Source: Ramlibacter montanisoli (lineage in GTDB: Bacteria > Pseudomonadota > Gammaproteobacteria > Burkholderiales > Burkholderiaceae_C). Taken from it: a stretch of DNA of 64,000 bases. Positions 1 to 9,267 of the stretch are shown one piece after another. The translations under genes were made by a program, and so were the position numbers. A model generated the notes under the pieces. It was given only the letters and a program-made list of their open reading frames with translations, did not search any database and was not told the DNA's origin. The stretch's first letter is position 1. The number at the start of each line of letters is the position of its first letter. Where the stretch lies: contig NZ_JABFCS010000001.1 in NCBI RefSeq assembly GCF_013087525.1, forward strand, positions 558,001-622,000, read 5' to 3'.

Positions 1-4
1 CAAG

Positions 5-1633
5 GTGTCGCTCTATCTCAAGGGCGTGGTCGGCATGCGGCCGATGCTCGACCTGAACAGCTACTTCGTCGTGCTGATGAACAACGACGCCAGCATCTCC
101 GTGGTGGATCCGCTGGTGACCATGGGCGGCGTGACGAGCACCTTCGCCACCACCTTGCTCAAGCGCCCCGGCGCGGACTGGGCCCGGCACGACAACACGC
201 GCCAGCTGTTCGTGACCATGCCCAAGGCAGGCGAGGTGGCGGTGATCGAAACCGACAACTTCAAGGTGACCGGCAACGTGGCGGCCGGCAAGGATCCGGT
301 GCGCATCGCCCTGCAGCCCGACCAGCGCTACCTGTGGATCGGCAACAACGCGGCGGAGGCGAAGGACAGCGGCGTGACGGTGATCGACACCGCCAGCCTC
401 AAGCCGGCCGGCTTCATTGCCACCGGCGCGGGCCATCACGAGATCGCGTTCACGGCGGACAGCCGCCACGCCTTCGTGAGCAACCGCCAGGACGGCACCG
501 TGAGCGTGATCGACGTCGCCCGGCGCAGCAAGCTCAAGGACATCCGGACCGGCACCATGCCGCTGTCGCTGGACTACTCCACGCTCTCGCGCCGGCTCTA
601 CGTCGCCGACGGCAAGGACGGTGTCGTCACCGTGATCGACACGGAGAAGCTCGCGGTGGCGGCACGCGTGACGGCCAAGCCCGGCCTGGGCCCGCTGAAG
701 GTCACGCCGGACGGCCGTTTCGCGCTGGTGGTGAACACGGCGGAAAACAGGGTGCACGTGCTGGACACCGCCAGCAACGCACTGGTGCAGGAGGTGCCGA
801 TCCCGGCGCAGCCCTACCAGATCACCTACAGCAAGACCTTCGCGTTCGTGCGCGCCCTCGGCTCGGAGCGCGTGAGCATGATCAACCTGTCCAGCCTGGG
901 CAAGGGCAAGACCGCCACCGTGCAGAGCTTCGCCGCCGGAGCGACGCCGCCCAGCATGGCCGGCAACCTGGTGATCGCCGACTCGGTGGCGGCCGCCGCC
1001 AACGAGGGCACCGTGTTCGTGGTCAACCCCGCCGACGGCTCGACCTACTACTACATGGAAGGCATGAACGCCCCGTCCAGCAACTACCGGGTCCACGGTT
1101 CGAGTCCGCGCGCCGTGACGGTGGTGGACCGCAGCCTGAAGGAAGTCGAACCCGGGGTGTACGCCGGGCGGGTCAGGATGCCGGTGCCCGGCAAGTACGA
1201 CGTGGCCTTCATGCTGAACGGCCCGAAGCTGCTGCACTGCTTCTCCATGGAGGCCAAGGCCAATCCGCTGGTGGCCAGGACGCTCGAGCCCCTGGCGGTG
1301 GAATTCGACCAGCGCTCCCGCAAGGCGGCAGCCGGCGCTCCCCTGGCACTGCGGTTCAAGCTGATCGACCCCGCCACCCGGCTGGCCAAGGCCGGCATCA
1401 AGGACGCGCGCGTCCTGTACTACCTGGCCCCGGGGCGCGGCCGCAGCGAGGCGCCGGTGAAGGAAATCGGCGACGGCGTGTACGAGGCCCGGGTGCAGCT
1501 GGCGCAGCCCGGTGCCTACTATGTGCACGTCGGCGTGCCGTCCCTGGACATGGGTTACGGCAAGCTGCCGTACTTCACGCTGATGGCGACACCGGCGGCG
1601 GCCACGCGAAGCGCGGTTCCCGGCAAGGGTTGA
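5..1633 (+). CDS. YncE/cytochrome D1-like beta-propeller protein (5' partial)
   Basis: The frame is open to the left edge, so the true start and any signal peptide lie outside the window; the GTG at 5 is only the first visible start codon. The visible 542 residues hold repeated blades of the type 'VIDT..L....I..G..P..I...PD.R...V', typical of the 7-bladed YncE / nitrite reductase d1-like propeller (roughly residues 10-340), followed by two beta-rich segments (about 380-540) resembling YtkA-like or Ig-like domains. Propellers of this class are usually periplasmic. The SCO gene follows after 4 bases, so the two are probably co-transcribed with the copper/cytochrome genes downstream. The substrate is unknown; a scaffold or redox-accessory role is inference. 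Confidence 0.75.
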   Translation: MSLYLKGVVGMRPMLDLNSYFVVLMNNDASISVVDPLVTMGGVTSTFATTLLKRPGADWARHDNTRQLFVTMPKAGEVAVIETDNFKVTGNVAAGKDPVRIALQPDQRYLWIGNNAAEAKDSGVTVIDTASLKPAGFIATGAGHHEIAFTADSRHAFVSNRQDGTVSVIDVARRSKLKDIRTGTMPLSLDYSTLSRRLYVADGKDGVVTVIDTEKLAVAARVTAKPGLGPLKVTPDGRFALVVNTAENRVHVLDTASNALVQEVPIPAQPYQITYSKTFAFVRALGSERVSMINLSSLGKGKTATVQSFAAGATPPSMAGNLVIADSVAAAANEGTVFVVNPADGSTYYYMEGMNAPSSNYRVHGSSPRAVTVVDRSLKEVEPGVYAGRVRMPVPGKYDVAFMLNGPKLLHCFSMEAKANPLVARTLEPLAVEFDQRSRKAAAGAPLALRFKLIDPATRLAKAGIKDARVLYYLAPGRGRSEAPVKEIGDGVYEARVQLAQPGAYYVHVGVPSLDMGYGKLPYFTLMATPAAATRSAVPGKG

Positions 1634-1637
1634 CGCC

Positions 1638-2264
1638 ATGCGCACGACACTCGCCCTGATCACGGCACTGGTGCTCGCCACGGCCACGGCCGGCGCGCGG
1701 GCGCACGACGCGTCCCGGCACCGGCAGCACCAGGCGGCTGCCAGCGCGCCGAGCTCGGTGCGGGTCAAGCTTCCCGACACCGTGCTCACCGACCAGCATG
1801 GCAGGGCGGCACGCTTCAAGTCCGACTTCGTGGCCGACCGGCTGGTGCTGGTCAACTTCGTCTACACGACCTGCACCACCGTGTGCCCCGTGCAGTCGGC
1901 GCTGTTCGCCGACCTGCAGCAGCGGCTCGGCGATCGCGCCGGCCGCGAGGTGGTGCTGCTCTCGGTCACGGTCGACCCGCTGCGCGACACGCCGATGCGG
2001 CTCAAGGAGTTCTCGGCGCAGTACGGGGCCGGGCCGGGCTGGAGCTTCCTCACCGGCAGCAAGCAGGCCGTGGACGAAGTGCTGACCGCCTTCGACGTGT
2101 ACACGCCCAACGTCGCCGACCATCCGGCCGTGGTGCTGGTGGGCGATCCGCGCAGCGGCGAATGGACACGCCTGTTCGGCTTCCCCGGCTCGGAGCAGAT
2201 CATGGCCCGGCTCGGGCAATTGCAGGCCGCGCGCCGCGGCGCGCCGCTGGCGACGCGCCACTAG
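1638..2264 (+). CDS. SCO1/SenC family copper chaperone (first copy)
   Basis: A 208-residue thioredoxin-fold protein with an N-terminal signal peptide (hydrophobic residues about 4-22, ending near ARA). The copper-binding motif CTTVCP is seen in 'VNFVYTTCTTVCPVQS' (CxxxC), and the third ligand is probably the His of 'VADHPAVVLVGDP'. SCO proteins deliver copper to, or reduce disulfides in, CuA and other copper sites outside the inner membrane. It begins 4 bases after the propeller gene and is followed at 15 bases by a second SCO paralogue. No cytochrome oxidase genes are visible here, so its client is probably another copper protein; that is inference. Confidence 0.88.
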   Translation: MRTTLALITALVLATATAGARAHDASRHRQHQAAASAPSSVRVKLPDTVLTDQHGRAARFKSDFVADRLVLVNFVYTTCTTVCPVQSALFADLQQRLGDRAGREVVLLSVTVDPLRDTPMRLKEFSAQYGAGPGWSFLTGSKQAVDEVLTAFDVYTPNVADHPAVVLVGDPRSGEWTRLFGFPGSEQIMARLGQLQAARRGAPLATRH

Positions 2265-2278
2265 GAAGGACGCAAGCG

Positions 2279-2935
2279 ATGCGAAACCCCTTGCTGCTGG
2301 CCGCACTGGCCACGACGCTCCTGGCACCGGCGGCGCTTGCGCACACCGAGCCCGCGGCCGGCCCGCGCGCGGCCGCGGATTCGGCCATCCCGCGGCCTGC
2401 CTCGACCGGCACGCGCGACCCCCGCGTGTACTTCACCGAGGCCGACCTGAGGAACCAGGACGGACAGCGGCTGAAGTTCTATTCCGATGCGCTCAAGGGC
2501 AGGACGGTGGTGCTGAACGTGGCCTACACGACCTGCACCGACGCCTGCCCCCTGATCACCCGGCAGCTGCTGCAGGTGCGCGAGGAGCTGGGCGATGCGT
2601 TCGGCAAGCAGGTGTTCTTCGTCACGATCACCAGCGATCCGGCGCGCGACACGCCGCAGGCGCTCAAGGCCTTCGCGCAGAAGCAGGGCGCGGACGTGGC
2701 GGGCTGGTCCTTCCTGACTGGTCGCAAGAGCGAGGTCGACCTGATCCTCAAGCGCCTGGGTGCCTTCTCGGAGAACGTGGAGGGGCATGCCACGGTCCTG
2801 TACATCATGGACGTCGATGCCAGGCGCATGCGCAGGATGTTGCCCAACCTGCCGCCCAAGGCCATCGCCGAGGCCGCGCGCCTCATCGCCACCGGCAAGC
2901 CTCCCGGGCCCGGGCCGGGCCCGGCGGCCAACTGA
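2279..2935 (+). CDS. SCO1/SenC family copper chaperone (second copy)
   Basis: 218 residues with a signal peptide ending near 'LAPAALAHTEP'. The thioredoxin-like domain carries CTDACP in 'VAYTTCTDACPLITRQ', and the conserved His lies in 'VEGHATVLYIMD'. The ATG at 2279 was chosen because AGGAAGGA lies just upstream and a signal peptide begins there; the frame is open further upstream but that part is antisense-like. The tail is Pro/Gly-rich (PPGPGPGP). Its sequence differs clearly from the first copy, so this is not a recent duplication. Tandem SCO proteins suggest copper insertion plus disulfide reduction for one periplasmic or secreted client. Confidence 0.88.
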   Translation: MRNPLLLAALATTLLAPAALAHTEPAAGPRAAADSAIPRPASTGTRDPRVYFTEADLRNQDGQRLKFYSDALKGRTVVLNVAYTTCTDACPLITRQLLQVREELGDAFGKQVFFVTITSDPARDTPQALKAFAQKQGADVAGWSFLTGRKSEVDLILKRLGAFSENVEGHATVLYIMDVDARRMRRMLPNLPPKAIAEAARLIATGKPPGPGPGPAAN

Positions 2936-2946
2936 AGGGAGCCGGC

Positions 2947-4548
2947 GTGCGTGCAGCCCTGCTGTCCGGACTGCGCTGCGCCGCTGCCGTGCTCGCCGCT
3001 TCGCTGCTGGCCTGGGCGCAGCCGCTCCATGCCGGCCCCACGCTGACAGCGGAGCAGCAGGCCGGCCGCCGCCTGTACCTGGAAGGCGAGAGCGCTTTCG
3101 GCGATGCCTTTACCGGCCGCATCGGGATGGGGCAGCAACAGTTGCCGGGTCCGGCGGTGCGTTGCGGCAACTGCCATGGGGCCGACGGGCGCGGGCGGCC
3201 GGAAGGAGGCATCCGTCCCGTCAACATCACCTGGTCGGAACTGACCAAGTCCTACGGCCATGCGCATGACAACGGCCGCCGCCATCCGCCGTTCGACGAA
3301 GCCTCCCTCCGGCGCGCCATCGTGGACGGCGTGGACGCCGCCGGCAATCCGCTCGACGCGTCCATGCCCCGCTTCAGGATCAGCGGCCGCGACTGGAAGG
3401 CGTTGCTGGCCTACATGAAGGTGCTCGAGCTGCAGCAGGACCCCGGCGTCGGCAGCGACACCTTGAGGCTGGGCACGCTGCTGCCCGGCGCCGGGCGCTT
3501 CGCCGAACTGGGCCAGGCGGTCAAGGGCATCCTGCAGGCGCACCTCGACGAGATCAACGCCGGCGGCGGCATCCATGGCCGCAGGCTGGAACTGGTCAGC
3601 GCCGACTACGCGAGCGACGATCCCGACGCCGCCAGGAGCGCCTTGCGCAAGCTGGTGGCGCAGGGCGACGTGTTCGCCCTGCTGTCGCCGTTCGCGGCGG
3701 GCCTGGAGGACGAGCTCGGCCGGCTGGCGAACGAAAGCAGGATCCCGGTCGTGGGCCCGCTCTCGCTGTTCGGCGCCGACCCCCGCAGCAGCAACCAGCA
3801 GGTGTTCCATCTCCTGTCAGGCATCGGCGAACTGGCCGAGGTGCTGGCGCTGCACCTGGGGCGCGAGCCGAAGGCGAGGGCGATGCCTGCGGTGCTCCTG
3901 CACCCGGACGGCCCCGCCGGCGCGGCGCTGGCGGATGCGCTCGGGCAGCGGCTGAAGAACCAGGGCTGGAGCAGGCTCGATCGCGTCGCCTTCCGGCCGG
4001 GCACAACGGACGCCGCGGCCTTGGCCAGGACGCTCAAGGCGCGCGGCGCCGAAGCGGTGTTCCTGCTGGGACCCGGCGTCGACGTCGCCGCGCTGGCGCG
4101 GCAACTCGCCGAAGCCGGTCGCCCGCCGTATCTGCTGCTGCCCGGGCCGCTGGCGCCCCGTGCGGTGCTGGAACTGCCGGCCGCATTCGACGGCCGCATC
4201 CTGCTGGCCTATCCCACGGTGCCCGCCGACCAGAAGCCCGAGGCACTGCGCCAGTACGCCGCCCTCTTCAAGGGGAGCGCGCTCGTGCGCGGCCACCAGA
4301 CCACCCAGGTCCCGGCCTACAGCAGCGCCGTGCTGCTGGCCGAGACGCTCAAGCGCGTGGGGCGGGACCTGACGCGCGAGAAGCTGGTGGCGGCCCTGGA
4401 GTCCGTCCAGGGCTTCGAGCCGGGCCTGGTCCCCGCGGTGAGCTTCAACGCCAGCCGTCGCGTCGGTGCGCTGGGTGGCTACGTGGTGGCGGTCGATCTC
4501 AAGGCCAGGAACTTCAGCCAGGTCGGTGGCTTCCTGGCGTTGCCGTGA
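2947..4548 (+). CDS. Cytochrome c domain fused to an ABC-type periplasmic binding protein
   Basis: 533 residues from a GTG start with GAAGGGA upstream. A signal peptide covers residues 1-29 (...QPLHAG). A class I cytochrome c domain follows, with heme motif CGNCH at residues 73-77 and a likely axial Met140 in 'DASMPRF'. From about residue 168 ('DTLRLGTLLPGAGRF') to the end it matches the Leu/Ile/Val-type receptor fold (Peripla_BP_6), including 'INAGGGIHGRRLELV'. No permease or ATPase gene is adjacent, so it is more likely a periplasmic redox sensor or electron carrier than a transporter subunit. It sits between the SCO genes and the PpiC gene in one gene string. Confidence 0.85.
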   Translation: MRAALLSGLRCAAAVLAASLLAWAQPLHAGPTLTAEQQAGRRLYLEGESAFGDAFTGRIGMGQQQLPGPAVRCGNCHGADGRGRPEGGIRPVNITWSELTKSYGHAHDNGRRHPPFDEASLRRAIVDGVDAAGNPLDASMPRFRISGRDWKALLAYMKVLELQQDPGVGSDTLRLGTLLPGAGRFAELGQAVKGILQAHLDEINAGGGIHGRRLELVSADYASDDPDAARSALRKLVAQGDVFALLSPFAAGLEDELGRLANESRIPVVGPLSLFGADPRSSNQQVFHLLSGIGELAEVLALHLGREPKARAMPAVLLHPDGPAGAALADALGQRLKNQGWSRLDRVAFRPGTTDAAALARTLKARGAEAVFLLGPGVDVAALARQLAEAGRPPYLLLPGPLAPRAVLELPAAFDGRILLAYPTVPADQKPEALRQYAALFKGSALVRGHQTTQVPAYSSAVLLAETLKRVGRDLTREKLVAALESVQGFEPGLVPAVSFNASRRVGALGGYVVAVDLKARNFSQVGGFLALP

Positions 4549-4561
4549 ACGGGAGATGACG

Positions 4562-5536
4562 ATGCAGGGATTCAACATCGCCAGGCTGTTGCTGCCGCTG
4601 GCGCTGGTGCTGGGCGTGGCGCAGGCGCAGGCGCAGGCGCAAGGCATCCTGGCGGCGCGGGTCAACGGGGCGGGCATCGCGCAGGAGCAGCTGGAGCGAA
4701 CCTTCGACGAAGAGCTCCGGCAGCGCAGGCTCAACCTGCTGCAGATCCGCAATCCCGAGCGCGTCAAGCAGATGAAGCGGGCCGTGCTGGACCGGCTGAT
4801 CGAGCAGGAACTGTTCTGGCAGCAGGCACAGGCCGCCGGCGCCGTGGCCAGCCAGCAGGAGGTCGAACAGGCGTTCCAGTCCACGCTGGGACAGTTCAAG
4901 ACCAAGGAGGCGTTCGAGCGGCGCCTCCGGGTCGAGGGGTACACGCCCGAGAGCTACCGGATGCTGGTGCGCAAGCAGGTTTCGGCCACCAAGTACGCCA
5001 ACAGCGTGGGGGCCCGGGAGGCGACGGTCAGCGACCAGGAAGTGCACCGCTTCTACCTGGAGAACCCCGGGCAGTTCAGGCGCGCGCAACAGGTCCGGGG
5101 GCGCGAGATCTTCATCCGGGTGGCAGCGCCGGCAGGCGCCCAGGAGCGCGCGGCCAGCCGCGGCCGCGCCGAGGAGGTGCTGAAGGCGGCACGCGGGGGC
5201 GGAGACTTCGAGCAACTCGCGCGCCTGCATTCCGAGGCGCCGACCCGGCAATGGGGCGGCGAGATGGAGCCGTTCGCCAGGGGCCAGCGCGCCAAGCCGA
5301 TCGAGGACGCCGCCTTTGCGCTGGCGGCGGGCCAGGTCTCCGGGCTCGTGAGCACGCCCGAGGGTTTCCACATCCTCAAGGTGGAAGCCGTGATCCCGGA
5401 GGTGATCGTTCAGGAGGAGCAGGCGCGCGCGCAGATACGCACATACCTGGAGCAGCGCAAGGCCAATGCAGCCATCGAGAAGGAGGCCGAGCGGCTGCGG
5501 GGCGCGGGCAAGGTCGAGATCCTCCTCCCCTTGTGA
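4562..5536 (+). CDS. PpiC/parvulin-type peptidyl-prolyl isomerase (EpsD/SurA-like)
   Basis: 324 residues with a signal peptide that contains an AQAQAQAQ repeat (near residues 20-27). A SurA-N-like helical chaperone region (about 30-180) is followed by a parvulin domain (about 180-290: 'REIFIRVAAP', 'GGDFEQLARLHSEAP', 'GQVSGLVSTPEGFHILKV'). It would act as a periplasmic foldase. The ATG at 4562 fits best with GGGAG upstream; an in-frame ATG lies 6 bases earlier. As the last gene before the secretion cluster, it probably helps fold an exported client. Confidence 0.85.
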   Translation: MQGFNIARLLLPLALVLGVAQAQAQAQGILAARVNGAGIAQEQLERTFDEELRQRRLNLLQIRNPERVKQMKRAVLDRLIEQELFWQQAQAAGAVASQQEVEQAFQSTLGQFKTKEAFERRLRVEGYTPESYRMLVRKQVSATKYANSVGAREATVSDQEVHRFYLENPGQFRRAQQVRGREIFIRVAAPAGAQERAASRGRAEEVLKAARGGGDFEQLARLHSEAPTRQWGGEMEPFARGQRAKPIEDAAFALAAGQVSGLVSTPEGFHILKVEAVIPEVIVQEEQARAQIRTYLEQRKANAAIEKEAERLRGAGKVEILLPL

Positions 5537-5543
5537 GGGGAGG
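5524..5543 (+). other. Hairpin spanning the ppiC-like stop codon
   Basis: A perfect 7-bp inverted repeat, CCTCCCC and GGGGAGG, with loop TTGTGA that contains the stop codon of the PpiC gene. No T-run follows, so it is not a classical intrinsic terminator. It could protect the 3' end of the transcript or reduce read-through into gspE. The remaining ~120 bases before gspE show no convincing -35/-10 pair. Confidence 0.35.
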
Positions 5544-5663
5544 CCCGGGATGAATGGTTCGCGCTTGACGATGGTCAAGTCGCGACCCGGGTCCTGGACT
5601 TACGTTTGTTACTGGGTCGGGTTCGTGATTTCCTGTTGTCCCCAGTGAGCGGAGGAAGGAAAG

Positions 5664-7385
5664 ATGACTGCCACTCTGCTGGCAAATGCTGTCGGTGCTT
5701 CGCCTCCGCCGGGCGGGCGCGCGTCAGTCATCGACCGGCAGGCGATCCGCGAGGCGCGGAAGCTGGCGGCGGAGTCCGGACTCGGCGTGATGGCGGAGCT
5801 CGAACGGCTGGCCGGCCTGGAGCGGACGGAATTCATCGCGCGGCTGGGCGATGCACTCGACTATCCCGTGCTCCAGGGCGACGTGTTCTTCGCGTCCGAG
5901 GCACTGCTGGACCGGGTGCCGCTGACCGAGGCGCTGCAGCGCCAGGCCGTGGCGGTGCGCATGCCCTGCGGCGATCGGTGCGCGGTGGTCGCCGATCCCT
6001 TCGACCTTGAGCGCAAGGCCTGGCTGGACGAGCGACTGCGCAGCCTGCCGGTGCGCCTGACCCACGCGGCCGACCTGACGGCCTACCTCGGGCGGCTGGA
6101 GGAACAGACCCGGGCCATCGACAGCATGGGCGGCAGCATCGCGGGCGCATCGACCGTCGAGGACCCCGTTGAAAGACTGTCCCTCAGCAAGATCAGCGAG
6201 AGCTCCAGCGTGGTCGTGCGCCTGGTGAATTCGACCCTGTACGACGCCTATCGCATCCATGCCAGCGACGTGCACCTCGAGACGACGGCGAGTGGAATGG
6301 TGATCCGCTACCGCATCGACGGGGTGCTCGATCACGCCGGCGCCATCCAGGGCGTGGAACTGGCCGAGCAGGTGATCTCGCGCATCAAGGTGATGGCGGA
6401 GCTGGACATCGCCGAGCGCCGGGTGCCGCAGGACGGCCGCTTCAAGGTGGGCATCGGGGCGCGGCAGATCGACTTCCGCGTGTCGATCATGCCCAGCATC
6501 TTCGGGGAAGACGCGGTGCTGCGCATCCTGGACAAGCAGGAACTCGCCGAGCAGCTGCAGGGCGTGCGCATCAACAACCTGGGTTTCGACGAGCCGACGG
6601 TGCGCACCCTGCGCAGGCTGTCGGACGAGCCGCACGGCATGCTGCTGGTGACCGGCCCGACCGGCAGCGGCAAGACCACCACGCTGTACGCGATGATCAC
6701 CGAGGTCAACACCCGGCGCGAGAAGATCGTGACGATCGAGGACCCGGTGGAATACCAGCTGCCCGGCGTCCTGCAGATCCCCGTCAACGAGAAGAAGGGC
6801 CTGACCTTCGGCCGCGGACTGCGCTCCATCCTGCGGCACGACCCGGACAAGATCATGGTCGGCGAAATCCGCGATTCCGAAACCGCGCAGATCGCCGTGC
6901 AGTCGGCGCTGACCGGCCACCTGGTCTACACCACGATCCACGCCAACAACGTGTTCGACGTCATCGGGCGCTTCATGCAGCTGGGCGTGGATTCGTACAG
7001 CCTGGTCTCGGCGCTCAACGCCATCGTGGCGCAACGCCTGCTGCGGCTGTCCTGCCCTCGCTGCGCCACCGGCCACACGCCCGATGCGGAGCTGCTCGCC
7101 AAGTCGGGCCTGGAGCGCGAGGACACCAGCGGCTGGCGCCTGATCCGCTGCAAGGGCTGCGACCACTGCCGCGGCACGGGCTATCGCGGCCGCACGGCGA
7201 TCGCGGAGATGTTGATCCTGGACGACGAGATCCGCCAGCTCATCGTCGAACGCCAGCCGGTCAGCCGCCTCAAGGAAGTGGCGCGCGCCAAGGGCACGCA
7301 TTTCCTGCGCGAGTCGGCGCTGGCGCTGGCACGGGACGGGCGGACCACACTGCAGGAGGTCAATCGTGTCACGTTTGTGGCCTGA
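5664..7385 (+). CDS. gspE: GspE/PilB-family secretion ATPase
   Basis: 573 residues, the usual length for GspE/PilB/MshE. The N-terminal ~150 residues resemble the MshEN/T2SSE-N domain. The ATPase core has Walker A 'GPTGSGKTTT' (about residue 330), an Asp box and Walker B in 'ILRHDPDKIMVGEIRDSETA', and a His box 'LTGHLVYTTIHANN'. A tetracysteine zinc module (CPRC ... CKGCDHC) is at about 470-510. It powers pseudopilus assembly at the inner-membrane cytoplasmic face. GGAGGAAGG precedes the ATG. It overlaps the next gene by 20 bases. Whether this is strictly T2SS or an MSHA-like system cannot be settled from this gene. Confidence 0.9.
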   Translation: MTATLLANAVGASPPPGGRASVIDRQAIREARKLAAESGLGVMAELERLAGLERTEFIARLGDALDYPVLQGDVFFASEALLDRVPLTEALQRQAVAVRMPCGDRCAVVADPFDLERKAWLDERLRSLPVRLTHAADLTAYLGRLEEQTRAIDSMGGSIAGASTVEDPVERLSLSKISESSSVVVRLVNSTLYDAYRIHASDVHLETTASGMVIRYRIDGVLDHAGAIQGVELAEQVISRIKVMAELDIAERRVPQDGRFKVGIGARQIDFRVSIMPSIFGEDAVLRILDKQELAEQLQGVRINNLGFDEPTVRTLRRLSDEPHGMLLVTGPTGSGKTTTLYAMITEVNTRREKIVTIEDPVEYQLPGVLQIPVNEKKGLTFGRGLRSILRHDPDKIMVGEIRDSETAQIAVQSALTGHLVYTTIHANNVFDVIGRFMQLGVDSYSLVSALNAIVAQRLLRLSCPRCATGHTPDAELLAKSGLEREDTSGWRLIRCKGCDHCRGTGYRGRTAIAEMLILDDEIRQLIVERQPVSRLKEVARAKGTHFLRESALALARDGRTTLQEVNRVTFVA

Positions 7386-8195
7386 CAAGTCCTGCGCCGT
7401 CCTGTGCCCGGACCAGCTGCAGGTGGTCCGGCCCGCGAGGGGCTGGCGCCGCCGCGCCGCCTTCGGTTTTTCCGAGACGCTCGCCGGCGAAGGAGATGGC
7501 CCGCCGTGGCAGGCGGCGGTCGCCGCCTTGGAGCGCTTCCTCGCGACGCCCGGGGCCGGCACGGGAGCGCTCGACGTCGTGCTGTCCAACCATTTCGTGC
7601 GCTACCTGCTGGTGCCCTGGAGCGCGCGGATCGCCAGCGCGGAGGAACTGCGCAACTACGCGGCAGCGATGTTCGAGGAGATCCATGGCGAAGGGTCCGC
7701 GCAGTGGGATGTGATCGTCTCGGCGGAACGCGCGGGCGCGCCGCGGCTGGCGGCGGCGGTGGACCGGCCGCTGCTCGAGTCCATCCGCACGACGGTGGCC
7801 CCGACGCGCATGCGGCTGGCGTCGATCCAGCCTTACCTGATGGCCGCCTACAACCGGGTGGCACGGGCGCACACCGGCCAGGACTTCGTGTTCATGCTGC
7901 TCGAGACCGGCCGTGCGTGCATCGTCGCGGCGCAGGGCGGCCGGTGGTGCCATGTCAGCACGGCCGCGGCGCCCGAGCCCGCGCAGGCGCTTGCGTCCCT
8001 GCTGGCGCGGGAGCTGCGCTGGCCGACCTGCAGGGGGAGGCGGCGCCGCCCGTCTACGTCCATGCCGCGCACAGGCAGGGCCTGGTCCTGCCCCCGGTCC
8101 TCGGTGCGGCGCCGCGGGTGATCGAAGCCAGGGCGCTGGCCGGCCCGGTACCGGCACGTGGCGGCGCGTGCGAACTGGCAGCCAGCCTGGCCTGA
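7366..8195 (+). CDS. PilM/GspL-like cytoplasmic assembly protein (frameshifted)
   Basis: About 276 residues when reconstructed. It starts inside the end of gspE ('MSRLWPDKSCAVLCPDQ'), and the body ('DVVLSNHFVRYLLVPWS', 'FEEIHGEG', 'RMRLASIQPYLMAAYN') fits the actin-like PilM/GspL cytoplasmic fold. The frame breaks near 8016-8021: after 'LARELR' the correct continuation 'ALADLQGEAAPPVYVHAA' is in another frame and runs to TGA at 8193-8195. One lost base explains it, most simply a sequencing error. PilM-like proteins link the ATPase to PilN/PilO, which follow here. The assignment rests on context and weak similarity. Confidence 0.6.
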
Positions 8196-8199
8196 TCCC

Positions 8200-8712
8200 A
8201 TGCGTCCCCTGTCCCTCGATTTCGAACGCAAGCGGCCCGGTGGCAAGCTGGGCTGGAGCCTGTTCGCGGCCGGCGCCCTGGTGATGGCGCTGGCCATCGG
8301 TGCGCAGGCGACGATCCAGCAGGAACTGGAAGGCCTCGCCGCCGCGGCGCCCGGGGCCCGGGCGAAACGCGACGCGGGCGTGCTGCCACGCGGCGTGACT
8401 TCGGAGACCGAGGCCATCGCCGGCGCCCGTGCGGTCGTGGGCCACCTGGCCGGTCCCGGGGAGAGACTGTTCCTCACGCTGGAGGCCATCGATGAACCGG
8501 ACGTGGCGCTGCTGGCGCTCACCCCGGACACCAGGAAACGCACCATGCGCATCCAGGCCGAGGCGAGAGGGCCCGACGCCATGCTTGCCTACCTGCGCGT
8601 CCTGAAGCAAAGCCGGGCCTTCACGCAGGTGGTGCTGGTCGAGCACGAGATCCAGGACAGCGAGCCGGAGCGGCCGCTGCGTTTCAGCCTGTCGGCTGCG
8701 TGGGGTTCGTAG
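8200..8712 (+). CDS. PilN-like inner-membrane protein
   Basis: 170 residues: a short basic cytoplasmic N-terminus ('MRPLSLDFERKRPGGKLGW'), one transmembrane helix (about 20-38), then a periplasmic coiled coil and ferredoxin-like part ('RTMRIQAEARGPDAMLAYLRVL', about 120-150). This topology and the position between PilM-like and PilO-like genes fit PilN or the membrane part of GspL. It starts 4 bases after the previous stop. Direct sequence similarity is weak, so the call is mainly positional. Confidence 0.6.
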   Translation: MRPLSLDFERKRPGGKLGWSLFAAGALVMALAIGAQATIQQELEGLAAAAPGARAKRDAGVLPRGVTSETEAIAGARAVVGHLAGPGERLFLTLEAIDEPDVALLALTPDTRKRTMRIQAEARGPDAMLAYLRVLKQSRAFTQVVLVEHEIQDSEPERPLRFSLSAAWGS

Positions 8713-8714
8713 CC

Positions 8715-9267
8715 ATGGCCATCCTTCGCCTGGTGCTTTCCGAAACGCTGCAGAGACTCGGCCGCCCGGGTGTGATCGGCATCGCCTTGCTGGCATTCAG
8801 CCTGAGCCTGGCCGCGTCGACCTTGTGGCCCTCCTGGCAGGAGCTCAAGGAGCAGCGGGCCAAGGCCGCCGCGGCACAGAAGATCCTGCGGACGGCGGCA
8901 GCGCGAGCGGCGGCGCCGGATCACTCGCCGGCGGGCCAGTTGCGGGCGTTCTACGCGGTGTTCCCTGCTGCACACCGAGGACCCCGAACCCCTCGCCCAC
9001 ATGTTCGCGGCCGCCCGGGACAGCGGACTGCAGTTGTCGCGCGGGGAGTATGCGGTCGTCACGGACCGCCAGACCGGCCTGGTGCAGTACCGCATCACCC
9101 TGCCGGTGCGCGGCGCCTATACGCAGGTCCGCGCCTTCGTGGCTGCCGCGCTGAAGGCGGTGCCGGCGCTGGCACTGGACGAACTGACCTTCGAGCGGCG
9201 CAGCATTTCGGAGACCCAGGTGGAGGCGCGCATCCGCCTCACGCTGTACCTGCGGCCGGCATCATGA
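8715..9267 (+). CDS. PilO/GspM-like protein (frameshifted)
   Basis: About 184 residues. A single N-terminal membrane segment (about 20-40, 'VIGIALLAFSLSLAASTLW') is followed by a coiled coil ('ELKEQRAKAAAAQKIL') and a ferredoxin-like periplasmic domain ('YRITLPVRGAYTQVRAFVAA', 'LTFERRSISETQVEARIRL'). The frame breaks near 8963-8966: 'FYAVFP' should continue 'LHTEDPEPLAHMFAAARD'. One missing base accounts for it. The ATG at 8715 is preferred over the GTG at 8700. The TGA overlaps the next ATG (ATGA). Confidence 0.6.

Noticed and set aside
2947..4548. A conventional amino-acid ABC transporter receptor
   Set aside because: The N-terminal cytochrome domain and lack of permease or ATPase neighbours do not fit simple uptake.
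5565..5593. TTGACG upstream of gspE as a -35 element
   Set aside because: No -10-like hexamer occurs 16-18 bases downstream (sequence there is GC-rich CGGGTC).
5724..7589. Long antisense open frames opposite gspE, nirB, nuoL and others (some over 600 codons)
   Set aside because: They are mirror images of strongly conserved genes in GC-rich DNA, with no recognisable domains or ribosome binding sites.
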